Origin: Episyrphus balteatus
Taxonomy: Eukaryota; Arthropoda; Insecta; Diptera; Syrphidae
Reading direction: 5' to 3'
DNA: 64,000 nucleotides
Assembly: GCF_945859705.1 (NCBI RefSeq)
Contig: NC_079136.1
Coordinates: 56,496,094-56,560,093 of the forward strand
The notes under the pieces were generated by a model, which made no database searches, had not been told where the DNA came from, and was given only the letters and a program-made list of their open reading frames with translations. Below, one piece after another: positions 23,431-33,986 of the stretch. The stretch's first letter is position 1; each line of letters begins with the position of its first letter. A program made the translations under genes and the position numbers.

Positions 23431-23649
23431 CCCTTAACTATAGTGGTGAAAATTTGTGGTGTTTTGAAATGATAAAATAAAATACAAAATTGAATTTTTT
23501 TATAAATTTTGTTTTTAAGCATCAAAAGATAACAATTTAAAAAAAAATAAAAAAATAAAAAAAAAAAAGAGAAAATTCATTTTCAACGGTTTTTATTAAC
23601 TTTTTAAAAGTTGATGTGGGTCCCCTGGACCCACCACTATAGTTAAGGG
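23431..23649. mobile_element. piggyBac-type MITE
   Basis: The ends are CCCTTAACTATAGTGGTG and its exact inverse, flanked on both sides by TTAA (23427-23430 and 23650-23653). TTAA target sites with CCC-starting TIRs are diagnostic of the piggyBac superfamily. The element is only 219 bp and non-coding, so it must rely on a transposase from elsewhere. A self-complementary GGGTCCCCTGGACCC lies just inside the right TIR (23618-23632). The intact TIRs suggest a fairly recent insertion. Confidence 0.9.
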
Positions 23650-23653
23650 TTAA

Positions 23654-24199
23654 TTGAATTGTGAAGATTTAAAAGAAGTTGTTGGTTAACATAAATGGTT
23701 TTATTTTTATGTGTGAAACAATACGATTTTTTTTTTTTTTTTTTGGAAAAGGTTTAAAAATCTTTTTGGATACAAAATTAAAAGCTGCAAATCTTGGAGA
23801 AATCGTAAATAAGCTTTTGTAAATTTTATACCAAAATTTTGGAATTTTTGAAACAGTTGTTTGAATAAATAGCTAAAGCTTCCTCTACTTGTTGCAAATA
23901 AAAACTACTAATTGTCCCGTAACGAAGGAGTGGAAGATTATCTGGTTGAAAGCAAAGGTCGAGCTACTTTACCTATTTTAATATAGGTACTTAGAGGAAA
24001 GAGATATTAGCAGCAATTAAGCCGAATTTTAGCTTTTAGACTCAGTAAACAACTTGGCTTTGCAAGTTTGTGATCCCAAATTTTTACATTCAGCCTTATT
24101 GCACTTTGTCAAAGGGAAATTTCTAAGAGACCCAACTGGGAAATAAGGCTGAATTTTGAGAAAATTAAGACATAACAAAAATCAGAGACATAACGTCCT
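23654..24199. other. AT-rich DNA with a small stem-loop
   Basis: TTCAGCCTTATT (24090-24101) is followed by its inverse at about 24146-24157. No other feature. Confidence 0.5.
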
Positions 24200-25222
24200 T
24201 GTAAGTTAATCTTTTTTACTTGCGATATAGGTACTATATATCAAGTTATGCATTCGTACAAAAAAAAAAAGTTGAGATAACATTTTTCCATGACATTACG
24301 ATGGTAGAGAATGCCAAAAAAGTGGGTCCCGGAAGTCCGTCTGTCTGTCCGTCTGTCAGTCTGTCAGTCTGTCTGTCTGTAAACGAAGCTACAGCCTAAA
24401 CGGATGGACCGATTGATGTCAAACTTGGTATGTTGCATTATTTGGCGACTCTACAGAAGGGTTTTTGGAATTAATTTTTTTGGACCAAAAATAACGGTAC
24501 TTGTCATATACCGATTTTAGTAAAATTGAAATTGCTCAAAAACGGCTCCAACGATTTTGTTTAAAAAAATCAAATGTAAGTTTTAAGACAAGGTCTATCT
24601 TCTAATAAAAAAAGATTTTTTTGAAAATCATTATTAACGGTACCTGCCATAGAACCGTTTTTTTCAAATCCGATTATCTCCGAAAGTACTTATTCGATTT
24701 TAACGAAGCTTTTTGTAAAGAAGCATTTATATGATGTTAGTATAAGCCAAAAATAAAATTTCCGAAAAAATAATTTTTGGATTTTTAAAAAAATTTTGAA
24801 AATTTTTTTTTGAAAAATCAAATTTTCGAAAACGGGTCATTGAATTTTTTTGAAATTTTGGTTTTAGATGTTGATTAGTGATTTCTACAAAATGGCATAC
24901 CAATTTTATTTTAAAACTTTTTTTTCCAAAAAAGTATTTATAAAAAATTAGTTTTTTAAAAAACGGCTCTAACGATTTTGAAAATTTTTTTTCTAAAAAT
25001 GCATCTTAATATATCAATCAAAACTGCATACTTGGTTTGGAGGGCAATTTGATTTCAGATTTTATTTTATTTTTTTAAAAAACGAATTTTATTTTTTTGG
25101 TATTTTTTTTTTTTTGTACCTATACTTTTTCCAAATTTCTATATAAAAAGTCTTAAAAATTAAAGCAACTTTTACTCCAAGAGCAAGTTCGTGCGACCCA
25201 GTCGTGCATTTTATTTTTTATT
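24200..25222 (+). repeat. Dispersed repeat family R-D, most complete copy
   Basis: Contains a CTGT/CCGT tetranucleotide tract (24336-24380), then GCTACAGCCTAAACGGATGG, GACCGATTGATGTCAAACTT, repeated CAAAAACGGCTCCAACGATT-type modules (24537, 24957), and an end motif AAGAGCAAGTTCGTGCGACC then CAGTCGTGCATTTTATTTTT. Further copies or fragments lie at 17960-18800, 36060-36560 and, inverted, 54860-55330. No reading frame; element class not known to me. The long, sentence-like modules suggest a complex repeat, not a SINE. Confidence 0.75.
24336..24380. repeat. CTGT/CCGT/CAGT microsatellite
   Basis: An eleven-unit tetranucleotide tract with internal variants, forming part of the R-D repeat. Confidence 0.9.
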
Positions 25223-25683
25223 ATCATGAGGTACAAACATATTAAGGAACAATGGTCCCAAAATAAATTTGGGACTTATGTCCATCAGATTGAGTCATAA
25301 GTTCCAGAAAAATGTTGGGTCTAATTTTCCTCGTAATTATTCATTAACCTTGTTGAGTTTGAAGAAGTGATACAAACAAAGGCATTTCAAAACCGAACTG
25401 CCTGCAACGAATTACATAGGAATATTTCCTTGACTCCACTAAGAAGGCCTTGGCTCCAAGTTGGTAGTATAAGAAAATTGAAATAAACAGACATTTTACG
25501 CAACTTTGGTATATCAAGAATTTGAGAGCAGAATATTTTAGAATTCTAGTTTTAAAGAGTTTGAAAAATAAAACCCAAAAATCCCACGATTTCTCGCTCC
25601 CAATGTAACATAATGGCTGAGTTTCAATATGGTACCATTGTTATTTCTTAGTATTTTTTGCAATAAACCCATCATTTCTCAAA
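25223..25683. other. Non-coding DNA
   Basis: No feature recognised. The left end of the neighbouring hAT-family copy should lie in or near this interval but cannot be found. Confidence 0.45.
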
Positions 25684-26657
25684 AATGTCTTTATATTGCA
25701 AAATTAAATATGAAAAGGATGTTTTTTCTTTATTTTATGTATTTAATAATGTATGAACTAAATAAACTCTCAAAGTTCTTTAGACCCAAGAGTATATCTC
25801 TTTTCGTTTAAAGTAAAATCTAAAGACGAAAATGTGTTTTCCACTGTGATTTGAGTTGCTGTTACGACAAGCATAATCAATGCAATTTCGAATATTTCAG
25901 GAGACCGATGTTCTTATACCTAGGTCAAAGCGTTCAGCTTCCAGAATCGTTTTCGCCCGCCCAACTTCAAACAGCTATATCTCGGAATTTTGAAAAAAAA
26001 AAATGCCAAAAGGTAGCGGGGACTCTAACCTACATTTGGGTGCCACTCCCATCCCTGTAGATGCACGCTTTCTCAAACCGGGAGAACTTAAAGGTAAAAA
26101 AAAGTTAAGCCCGATTCTGAAAAAATAGGCATGATGTGGCGGTTTAACATGGAAGATGATTTTTTAAAAATCTGACAATGTGCAAAGCGTAGGCCCATGA
26201 CAAAAGCTATCATTTGGTATCACTCCCAAAAATTGCTCTCAAGCAGTTTAGCTTCTAGGAGCGTTCAAAGATTAGGGGATTTTAATTTTAATTCGAACAA
26301 AAATTTTACCCCAACTTTCAAACTCGATTTTCTCTGAATTTTGAAAAAAAAAAATCCAAAAACCCGATTATACCACTATCGGGTAGATGAGAATATATGT
26401 AAGCTTTCATATGGCACCACTCCCATGTCTCTAGGAATTGATACATTTGCAGATGAGATTTATTTTTTTCTCTCAGCGATAAATCTCACTGGTTGACCGA
26501 AACATAAAAAAATACAAAATAAAGGTTTCTCTCAAACCTTGACCGAAATTTTTCTTTTTTAAAAATAAAGGATATTTTATGACCTTTATTGAAAGTGGCG
26601 ATAAATAAGAGTTATTAAGGAACCTTTGAAAAGGTTGAGATTTATTTCTGATCTCTG
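25684..26657. mobile_element. hAT family element related to 59684, left end missing
   Basis: Positions 25684-25840 and 25895-25975 match 59935-60180 closely. Positions 26445-26657 match 60833-61040, ending at the same terminus (inverse of CAGAGATCAGAAATAAATCT). The central block 25960-26370 (TATATCTCGGAATTTTGAAA, AGGTAGCGGGGACTCTAACC) instead matches the middle of the hAT element at 10076. No left TIR or 8-bp duplication is visible, so the copy is 5'-truncated or rearranged. Non-coding. Confidence 0.65.
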
Positions 26658-29600
26658 CCCGTACCTAATTTCCATGACAACAACACCATTTTTAATAAAG
26701 TTCGAAAGGGTATCATTTATAAAATTGATTTATTTAGACTTATCGCGCGGATATTCCTTGTTTCCAAAAAAAAAAAACTTAGATTCTAGGTAATTTCTAT
26801 TGTAAATGAGAAATTTTTACTAATTTTCATTGGGGTATCATTTTTGTCATAGTTTTTATGGTACTCGTTCATTTTATCTTTTTTTTTTAAACACCTTTTT
26901 GGTCAAGATTATTGTATTTGTTGTAGATTTTTTTCACCAAGTCTAAAAAAAAAAAAAAAACAAAATGTACTTAAGCTATGTATTATGAAAAATAACTCAG
27001 CCCCTAAAAAAACACCGTTTCTCAAAAAATAATTTTAAGAATTTTTTTGGATTAAGTGTTTTTTTCACAAACCTCCAGCGCAACATTGGACGTCATTGTT
27101 CTTTCTATAATACTATTAGAACGTAAATTAAAAAAACAAAACACACGTATACACCACAGTGACCCGGATTTCTTCTAATATAAACAAAACATAGAAAACA
27201 TAGTTTCAGAGTTTTTCATTGTTTTTATTTGGGATTTATGTAGTTATAATAGCAAAACAAATTTCAAGAAGAGGTATCACAAGGCTCCAATCTGCAAAAC
27301 ATAACAATATTGAAATCATTAACTACTATCAATATCATAACTGCTTAATCTATAAGATTCTGTCAATCAATCACTATAAACACTCATCAATATTCGACAG
27401 TGTCGTCAGTCTTTACGATGTAATTAATCTCTTGAGATCATATCTAATAAAAACGACAATAATTATTATCATCACAAAAAAAAAAACAGGTGAAGTCTGC
27501 TTGCTGTAATCACACACAAAAAGACCAACCCTCTTAAAGATTAAGATTAAAAAACATTTCAAAGATATTGTTTTCTTATTAGACAATGAATAATGTATAA
27601 AGTTGTTATTTAAACCTTACCTCTTCCTTGGTTATTTCCATGTCTCCACACATTAAATTCCAATTACAATTACGACGAATTCACAAAACTTCAAGTCAGT
27701 CATTAGAAATAAATAAGAAAAAAAAAAAATAAACTAACATTTCATCGAACACCACATTCCCACGCGGAAGTGTCTTAACTTGTTGGCGCCATGAAGCACG
27801 TATCATTCGCGACAATATTCAAACATATCATGACAATTTCTCTCTCTTTTTTTAAGCTTGTGCTCTGTGTTATGTGTTTTGATGTGTTGTTCAGTTAATT
27901 AATTGAAATAAAAACCATGTATCGTCCATTTTTTTCAATATAAAAATAACCTTATAAGCGCCTTATGACTCTGCACGAACTCATTGAAAAACAGTGCCAT
28001 CTATATTTTTTTTTTATAATTTTCTCGCGCAAAATGCCAGCTTATATTTTCATGCAAATTACTATAGATTGTCACCTGAATAATAAAACTCTCTCTCTGT
28101 CTAATGTCTTATGACTTAAAGATATAAACTATTCACATTTGTGTGTATAATTTCATAAAAAAACAAAAATATTCACTTGCGAATTCAGCTCAAAACGTCA
28201 ATTACAAGACACTATGCGTCTCCAAGACAGACTCTTAATAATAAATTCACATTTTGTTTTTATTACTTTTTTTTTTGCAGAATTATTATATCTCTATAAA
28301 CGTACATTTTCTTAGCTCATTTGAATGTATAGCGGTATTTATTCACACTCATGTAATTGGCAACAATTTAGTTGTGAACAAACTTGATCTATGACTTGTA
28401 GGCCACTAACGTGTCTAACATGAGTCACAAGCTTATATTTAAAATATAGTAATAGCACATTAATCATGCAATTGAAATGTAATAAACCATTTTGCATTTG
28501 ACACAATCAAATTGTAATAGATCATTTTGGTGCGTATAATAAATAACAAAGGGGTAACAAACGTCAATATTATGTTTTAGCTGACTTTCGAGGTTAATTT
28601 TATTTTTATTTAAGGGGGACACACATTATAATTTTTATTTTTGTTTGTTACTTTTTTTTGAAATTTTTGACAGTTATGTGTGACATTTTTGTTTTTATAA
28701 ACCAGGAAGTGTGTAAGTTATTTTTAATTTTTGTTGTGATTCCTGATTTGAAAGTCATTTTAATTTCAATTTTGTTGCAATAATAAGCACATTTTATTGA
28801 GATTACATAAGATTGTAAATGAACTGTCGCCTTATGTCAGAATTAATAATTTTAAATGTCATTGATTTTGTGAAAATGGCACCACTGCATATCCTCCATA
28901 TACCACAAATTGACTGTCACTTATTTTAAATAAGTGCCAATAAATTGTTTTGTATTTAAAAAGATGTCTATTTAAAGGTTTTGTATAAGTAAATTGTATG
29001 TCTTTAGAAGACAATGGTTGGCAGTGCCAACAATAATGATTGTGAAGCTATGAATATTGTGTTATAAGTTATAACAGAGGCAATTTTCGAACAAAAAAAA
29101 AATTGAAGACAGAGAAGTTAATTTATGACTTTTTATTGTGAACAAATGCTTTCTTAATATATACCTTTTGTTGTTAGTTTTTTATTGTATTTGCATATAT
29201 AGATCATTAGGTTTTGTTGTTTTGTTGTTGTGTTTAAAATAAAGAGCAATTCATCAATCAATTATATGACAGTTGTAAGTAAACTATCAAATTTATTGAA
29301 TGATAAATTAATATTTCATTGGTTTGATTGGTATTGTTTTTATTACTATTATTTGATGTCTAAATAAATACAATGGGGAATTTTAATTCCGAGAATGCTT
29401 TCAATATATGTACAATAGATTGTATAAATATTTACTTTTAACTTAAAGGTTATTATTATTCAAAACCATTCCTAGTGTTGTTTCATCTAAAATACTTAAA
29501 TATAGCCATTCCGGGAACGCTTTCATAATTGTTTTCTGAGGAAACTCGTCTAGATTTTCTAAAATAACTTAACAATTAATTAGCAGAAAACAAGAATTAG

Positions 29601-29847
29601 TTTATCATTTTTGGGACCAGAATCATTCCTTTATTTTAACTGTACTTAGCTTATTTTTGGCTAGAAAAAATACTCGTCTTAACGATGTCTATAAAAGCAG
29701 TATTTTGCACACCATTTCGTAATCGAATGGGAAATTTTATAAGTCTAAAAGCTATTCTAAATCATTTTTTTTCCAAAAAAAAAAAAGAAAAAACTAGTTT
29801 TCAACATCTAAAATCACCAAAGACTGACATTTGACTAACATACATTT
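26658..29847. other. AT-rich non-coding DNA
   Basis: The inverse of the dispersed 22-bp motif is at 27145-27163. Otherwise the segment is uniform AT-rich sequence with long A and T runs and no recognisable exon. A diverged trace of repeat R-D (GGGACCAGAATCATTCC and similar) lies near 29613-29830. Confidence 0.5.
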
Positions 29848-29915
29848 CCTCACTAGAATAATGTTGTTTTTTTAATTCCTAAACAATAAAAAAAAAAATG
29901 GCGCTTAATACATTC

Positions 29916-32256
29916 GGTGCAGGGAAATAATTCCACGGGAATCTGCTCCACATGAGAATTTATTCCACCTCATGTGGGAATCTGTTCCACTTTTTGAAAT
30001 AGAATAAATTCTCGCCACGAGTGAGAATTTATTACACTTTTAATTGGTAAATAACTTCACCTTCTATTTTGGTGATTTATTTCTTGTTATTTTGGAGAAC
30101 GATTTTACTTTATGTTTGTATTGTATGTGCAATCTAAAAAATAAATGAGTTTTGCGTAAATGGATAGTACCTTCAGTTTATAAACCATTTTCATGGCATA
30201 AAGAATAGTGGAGCTCCTTCCAATTCGATCTGGGAAAATATAATATAAACTGGGAATTTATTAAAAAGATTTCTTTCAAGTCTCATAGTTTTCAGTTCGC
30301 GTGATTTGAAGAAATATCTAACAAACAAAGCGGACAAATAATGATAATAGACCGAGAGCCGGCAGCATATTTTGGCAGTTTTGATATAACCGAAATTCGA
30401 GTGTGCACATATCTAGATATGCACCACAGTATGTCAACGGAAAAAGTCTGGCAGTGATCTTTTTCAACTTTCCCTTGCCAGACGCATCCAAAGTGCAGCA
30501 AAAGATCAATTTTTGGCGTTTTGGTATAACCGAATAAATGATACACCAAAAAATCATAAAAAATCCCCTGATTTCGAATCTGTGGGTACCGCAAGTTCCT
30601 TTTTCAGCTTTCCCCCCGCCAGACCGCTTTAAAGCATTTTTAAGTGCATTTTTCTAATAAAAAACCTAATTACTTATTTTCTGTTAGGTATAACCGTATG
30701 ATGGTAACAAATTAATGTTCTATGTCTATTCCAGGTCTAGAAAATATAATTTTAAGCCAGCTATTTTTCAGCCTTCCCTCTGCCAAACGCATCCAAAGTG
30801 CAGTCAAAAATCAACTTTTGGCGTTTTGCTAGGTATTACCCCAATAAATGATACACCAAAAAATCATAAAAAATCCCCTGATTTCAAAAATGTGGGTACC
30901 GCAAGTTTCTTTTTCAGCTTTCCCCCCGCCAGACCGCTTTAAAGCATTTTTAAGTGCATTTTTCTAATAAAAAACCTAATTACTTATTTTCTGTTAGGTA
31001 TAACCGTATGATGGTAACAAATTAATGTTCTATGTCTATTCCAGGTCTAGAAAATATAATTTTAAGCCAGCTATTTTTCAGCCTTCCCTCTGCCAAACGC
31101 ATCCAAAGTGCAGTCAAAAATCAACTTTTGGCGTTTTGCTAGGTATTACCCCAATAAATGATACACCAAAAAATCATAAAAAATCCCCTGATTTCAAAAA
31201 TGTGGGTACCGCAAGTTTCTTTTTCAGCTTTCCCCCCGCCAAACCGCTTTAAAGCATTTTTAAGTGCATTTTTCTAATAAAAAACCTAATTACTTATTTT
31301 CTGTTAGGTATAACCGTATGATGGTAACAAATTAATGTTCTATGTCTATTCCAGGTCTAGAAAATATAATTTTAAGCCAGCTATTTTTCAGCCTTCCCTC
31401 TGCCAAACGCATCCAAAGTGCAGTCAAAAATCAACTTTTGGCGTTTTGCTAGGTATTACCCCAATAAATGATACACCAAAAAATCATAAAAAATCCCCTG
31501 ATTTTAAAAATGTGGGTACCGCAAGTTTCTTTTTCAGCTTTCCCCCCGCCAGACCGCTTTAAAGCTTTTTTAAGTGCATTTTTCTAATAAAAAACCTAAT
31601 TACTTATTTTCTATTAGGTATAACCGTATGATGGTAACAAATCAATATTCTATGTCTATTCCAGGTCTAGAACATATAAGTTTAAGCTAGATATTTTTAA
31701 GCCTTCCCTCTGCCAGACGCCCTAAAAGGTATCTCAATAGTACGGGAAAGTTAGATTTTGCTATATGGGACATGAGGGTCTGGGAAAAAATCATGTGAGA
31801 AATTTTTTTTCCGCTTCGCTTCTAATGTTGGCCTTATTTTAATTGGCAATATTTCATAACATCAATATAATTGCTAACTTATATCCACAAGAAGTGGTTA
31901 CATTTTTAAGAATCCCGTCCAAGCAACTTCAGTTGAAGGAAAAACTCTATAATCGTTTGTTTTGAAAAAGAATACAACGTCGTATTATAAAAATAAAATA
32001 TTTTTTTTTAAACTAAACCTTCTATTTCCGTATACATAAAGTATTGATTAAATGAATTCAAATGGTTCTTAAAATATTCAGAAATTAATCTATTTTCCAC
32101 AGTTTTGGTGGGTAATAATTCCACAAAAAAATAGGTGTAATAAATTCCCATCCACGGTGAGAATTTATTCCACTTCAAAAAGTGTAATAGATTCCCACTT
32201 GAAGTGGAATAAATTCCCATGTGGAGCAGATTCCCGTGGAATTATTTCCCTGCACC
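29916..32256. mobile_element. Foldback/Mutator-like element, family F4, with internal 310-bp array
   Basis: It is bounded by a perfect 9-bp duplication AATACATTC. Both ends begin GGTGCAGGGAAATAATTCCA (inverted on the right). The TIRs extend about 125 bp (29916-30040 and about 32125-32256) and consist of alternating units of the GAATTTATTCCAC and GGGAATCTGCTCCAC type. The interior is dominated by a 310-bp tandem array. No transposase frame. Long repetitive TIRs with a 9-bp duplication place it near Foldback or Mutator-like elements; the superfamily is an inference from structure alone. Confidence 0.85.
30448..31727. repeat. 310-bp tandem array inside element F4
   Basis: Three near-identical 310-bp units start at 30715, 31025 and 31335. 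They are preceded by a diverged partial unit (about 30448-30714) and followed by a truncated one (31645-31727). The three full units differ at only a few sites, for example GCCAGACC/GCCAAACC near 30930 versus 31240 and GATTTCAAAAA/GATTTTAAAAA near 31500. The outer units are more diverged, as expected when an array expands by unequal exchange from the inside. Each unit carries a 75-codon ATG frame, which I treat as a by-product of duplication. Confidence 0.95.
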
Positions 32257-33287
32257 AATACATTCTTACGGGAAGGTATCGATATATTTTCATTTTAGAC
32301 AATTGTTATACGTTCAGAGCTTGAAGCTGAAAACTTAAAAAAAATTACTATGAATAATTTACCATGAAAAAATAAGAGATTTGACGGACGCACACAGGTA
32401 AATTTTCCCAAATTCATGGCCAAAACTACAAAAAAAAAATTTGCGATTTGTTGTTTTTTTTTAATGCCAAGTTGTTTACAAATAACATAAGCTTAGAACC
32501 TGATTGATCATGCGATGCAAATTGTAACTGTTTAATCAGTAGATGCTTTCAAAGTAGAACATTTTAATTAACGAGTGCAGTAGCAAGGTTGGTTTCTTAT
32601 AAGAAGTAGTTTGCTTTATTTTTTATTTAATTTTTTTTGGTGATTTTAAAAATAATTAACATGGATTCTGTTGCTAGTGGTATGTTAAAAAAAGATAATG
32701 ACAAAGATAATGCAAAATTTTAAGTCTAAAGTAAATTTTAAAGCTTCTTAAGATAATGTGTTTGAGCAGTAAAAACAAACAAATTTTTTTTCTTTGATAA
32801 TGAAAAAGTTAAGTTGATTTGCTTTTTTCTGTACTGAAAATAGTGTTGAAAAATAGTTAAATGTTTCCTTTATGGGAAACAATCCTAAAACATTGCGGTT
32901 TTTTGCGACTTTTTATAATATTGGCTTCAAAAGGTGTTGGGGACGGTGATTTTTTTTTTTTTTTTAATTAGATTTTTCTTTTTTGACACAGGATCGTAAT
33001 TAACTTTCATTTTTCTTTCAAGAAATAAGCTTTCTGAATTTTTAAAAAGCTGTTCGTCACGTGACATTACAGAAAAAATTAATTTTGTTGGTACCAAAGG
33101 TTGAAATATTGAAATTTCGGAGCAAATAGAGAAAAATTTAACGGATTTTGATTTTGCATATATGAACATAAGAAGATGGCTGAGTGCCTCCAGAAATAAC
33201 AACACCTTCTTAAAACAAAATATAAATTGGTTGCAATATGAAATATCGTTTCCATGCTGAGCCCATGGCTTTGTTGGACGGCCTCAA

Positions 33288-33829
33288 ATGGATTTTTCAG
33301 ACCTAAGCGAACGGTCAAAGAGACGTAAAACAGAAGATTTACGTTCTAACTATAATGCCGAAGAATTAAGCTATGCTGCGCCATGCAACTGCGAGAAAAA
33401 GGGAAACTTGTTCATCAAATGTAATGAAAAATATAATATTTTCAACTCCTTCACGTGCTGAAAAATATCAAAAGCTTTGAAAAAAATTGACCAGAAAATT
33501 ATTCCATATACAGCAGAAGAAGCACTTTCAATAGTTGTTGAAGGAAAATTAACTTAGTTTCATAATAACCATAAAATTTATTCATTCATTGGACAGCTCG
33601 GCGAAGAAGCCCAAGAATCACGAAACAAAGATATAAAGCGTTTCGAGAAAGTTTCCCAAGAAAATTTTCGAGGCAGCAAAATATGGAAGATGTGTTTTAT
33701 AATCTCTTGGTGTCTTCTGACCCATTAATAAGTGGTTTGAGAAAACTAAATCCTAAAACAAAAAATGCGTTTCCCTCTGAAATACTTCAGTTTCTAATAG
33801 AACCAGAGATCGAGCAAGCAGACTTATAG
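33288..33829 (+). pseudogene. Frameshifted ORF remnant of unknown repeat-associated protein
   Basis: ATG at 33288 opens MDFSDLSERSKRRKTEDLRS, a basic N-terminus, for 57 codons. Continuation needs frame changes: ATARKRETCSSN, FSTPSRAEKYQKL, IPYTAEEALSIVVEGKLT, FIGQLGEEAQESRNKD, and finally MEDVFYNLLVSSDPLISGL running to EIEQADL and TAG at 33829. Non-repetitive composition across several frames and consistent direction argue for a real gene broken by indels and stops. I do not recognise the family with certainty and see no DDE or RT motif. Its place inside the inverted-repeat element suggests it was that element's own gene. Confidence 0.6.
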
Positions 33830-33986
33830 TTACAGTTTCACAACTCACAAGTCATTGAATGATGTACACACATACAAACTCACACTCATGTTTATTTATG
33901 TATATAGTTGTTATCTATGCCTGCATTATTTATTTATTTATAATAACGACTGTTCAACTGTTTTTTTCAATCTATTGAATGTATAA

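Larger units (their letters stand above)
29848..32286. mobile_element. Hairpin MITE, second copy, split by a 2.3-kb insertion
   Basis: 29848-29915 (CCTCACTAGAATAATGTTG onward) and 32266-32286 (TTACGGGAAGGTATCGATAT) together recreate the core and right arm of the MITE at 18426-18584. The break falls exactly at the 9-bp duplication AATACATTC (29907-29915 and 32257-32265); the uninterrupted copy has one AATACATTC or AATACATTCTTAAGG at the same place. It is therefore a natural empty site for the element that follows. Confidence 0.75.

Noticed and set aside
30715..31562. Three tandem 75-codon ATG frames with almost identical peptides
   Set aside because: They are the same frame copied with each 310-bp tandem unit. 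The diverged edge unit does not keep it and the peptide has no domain, so duplication explains it.
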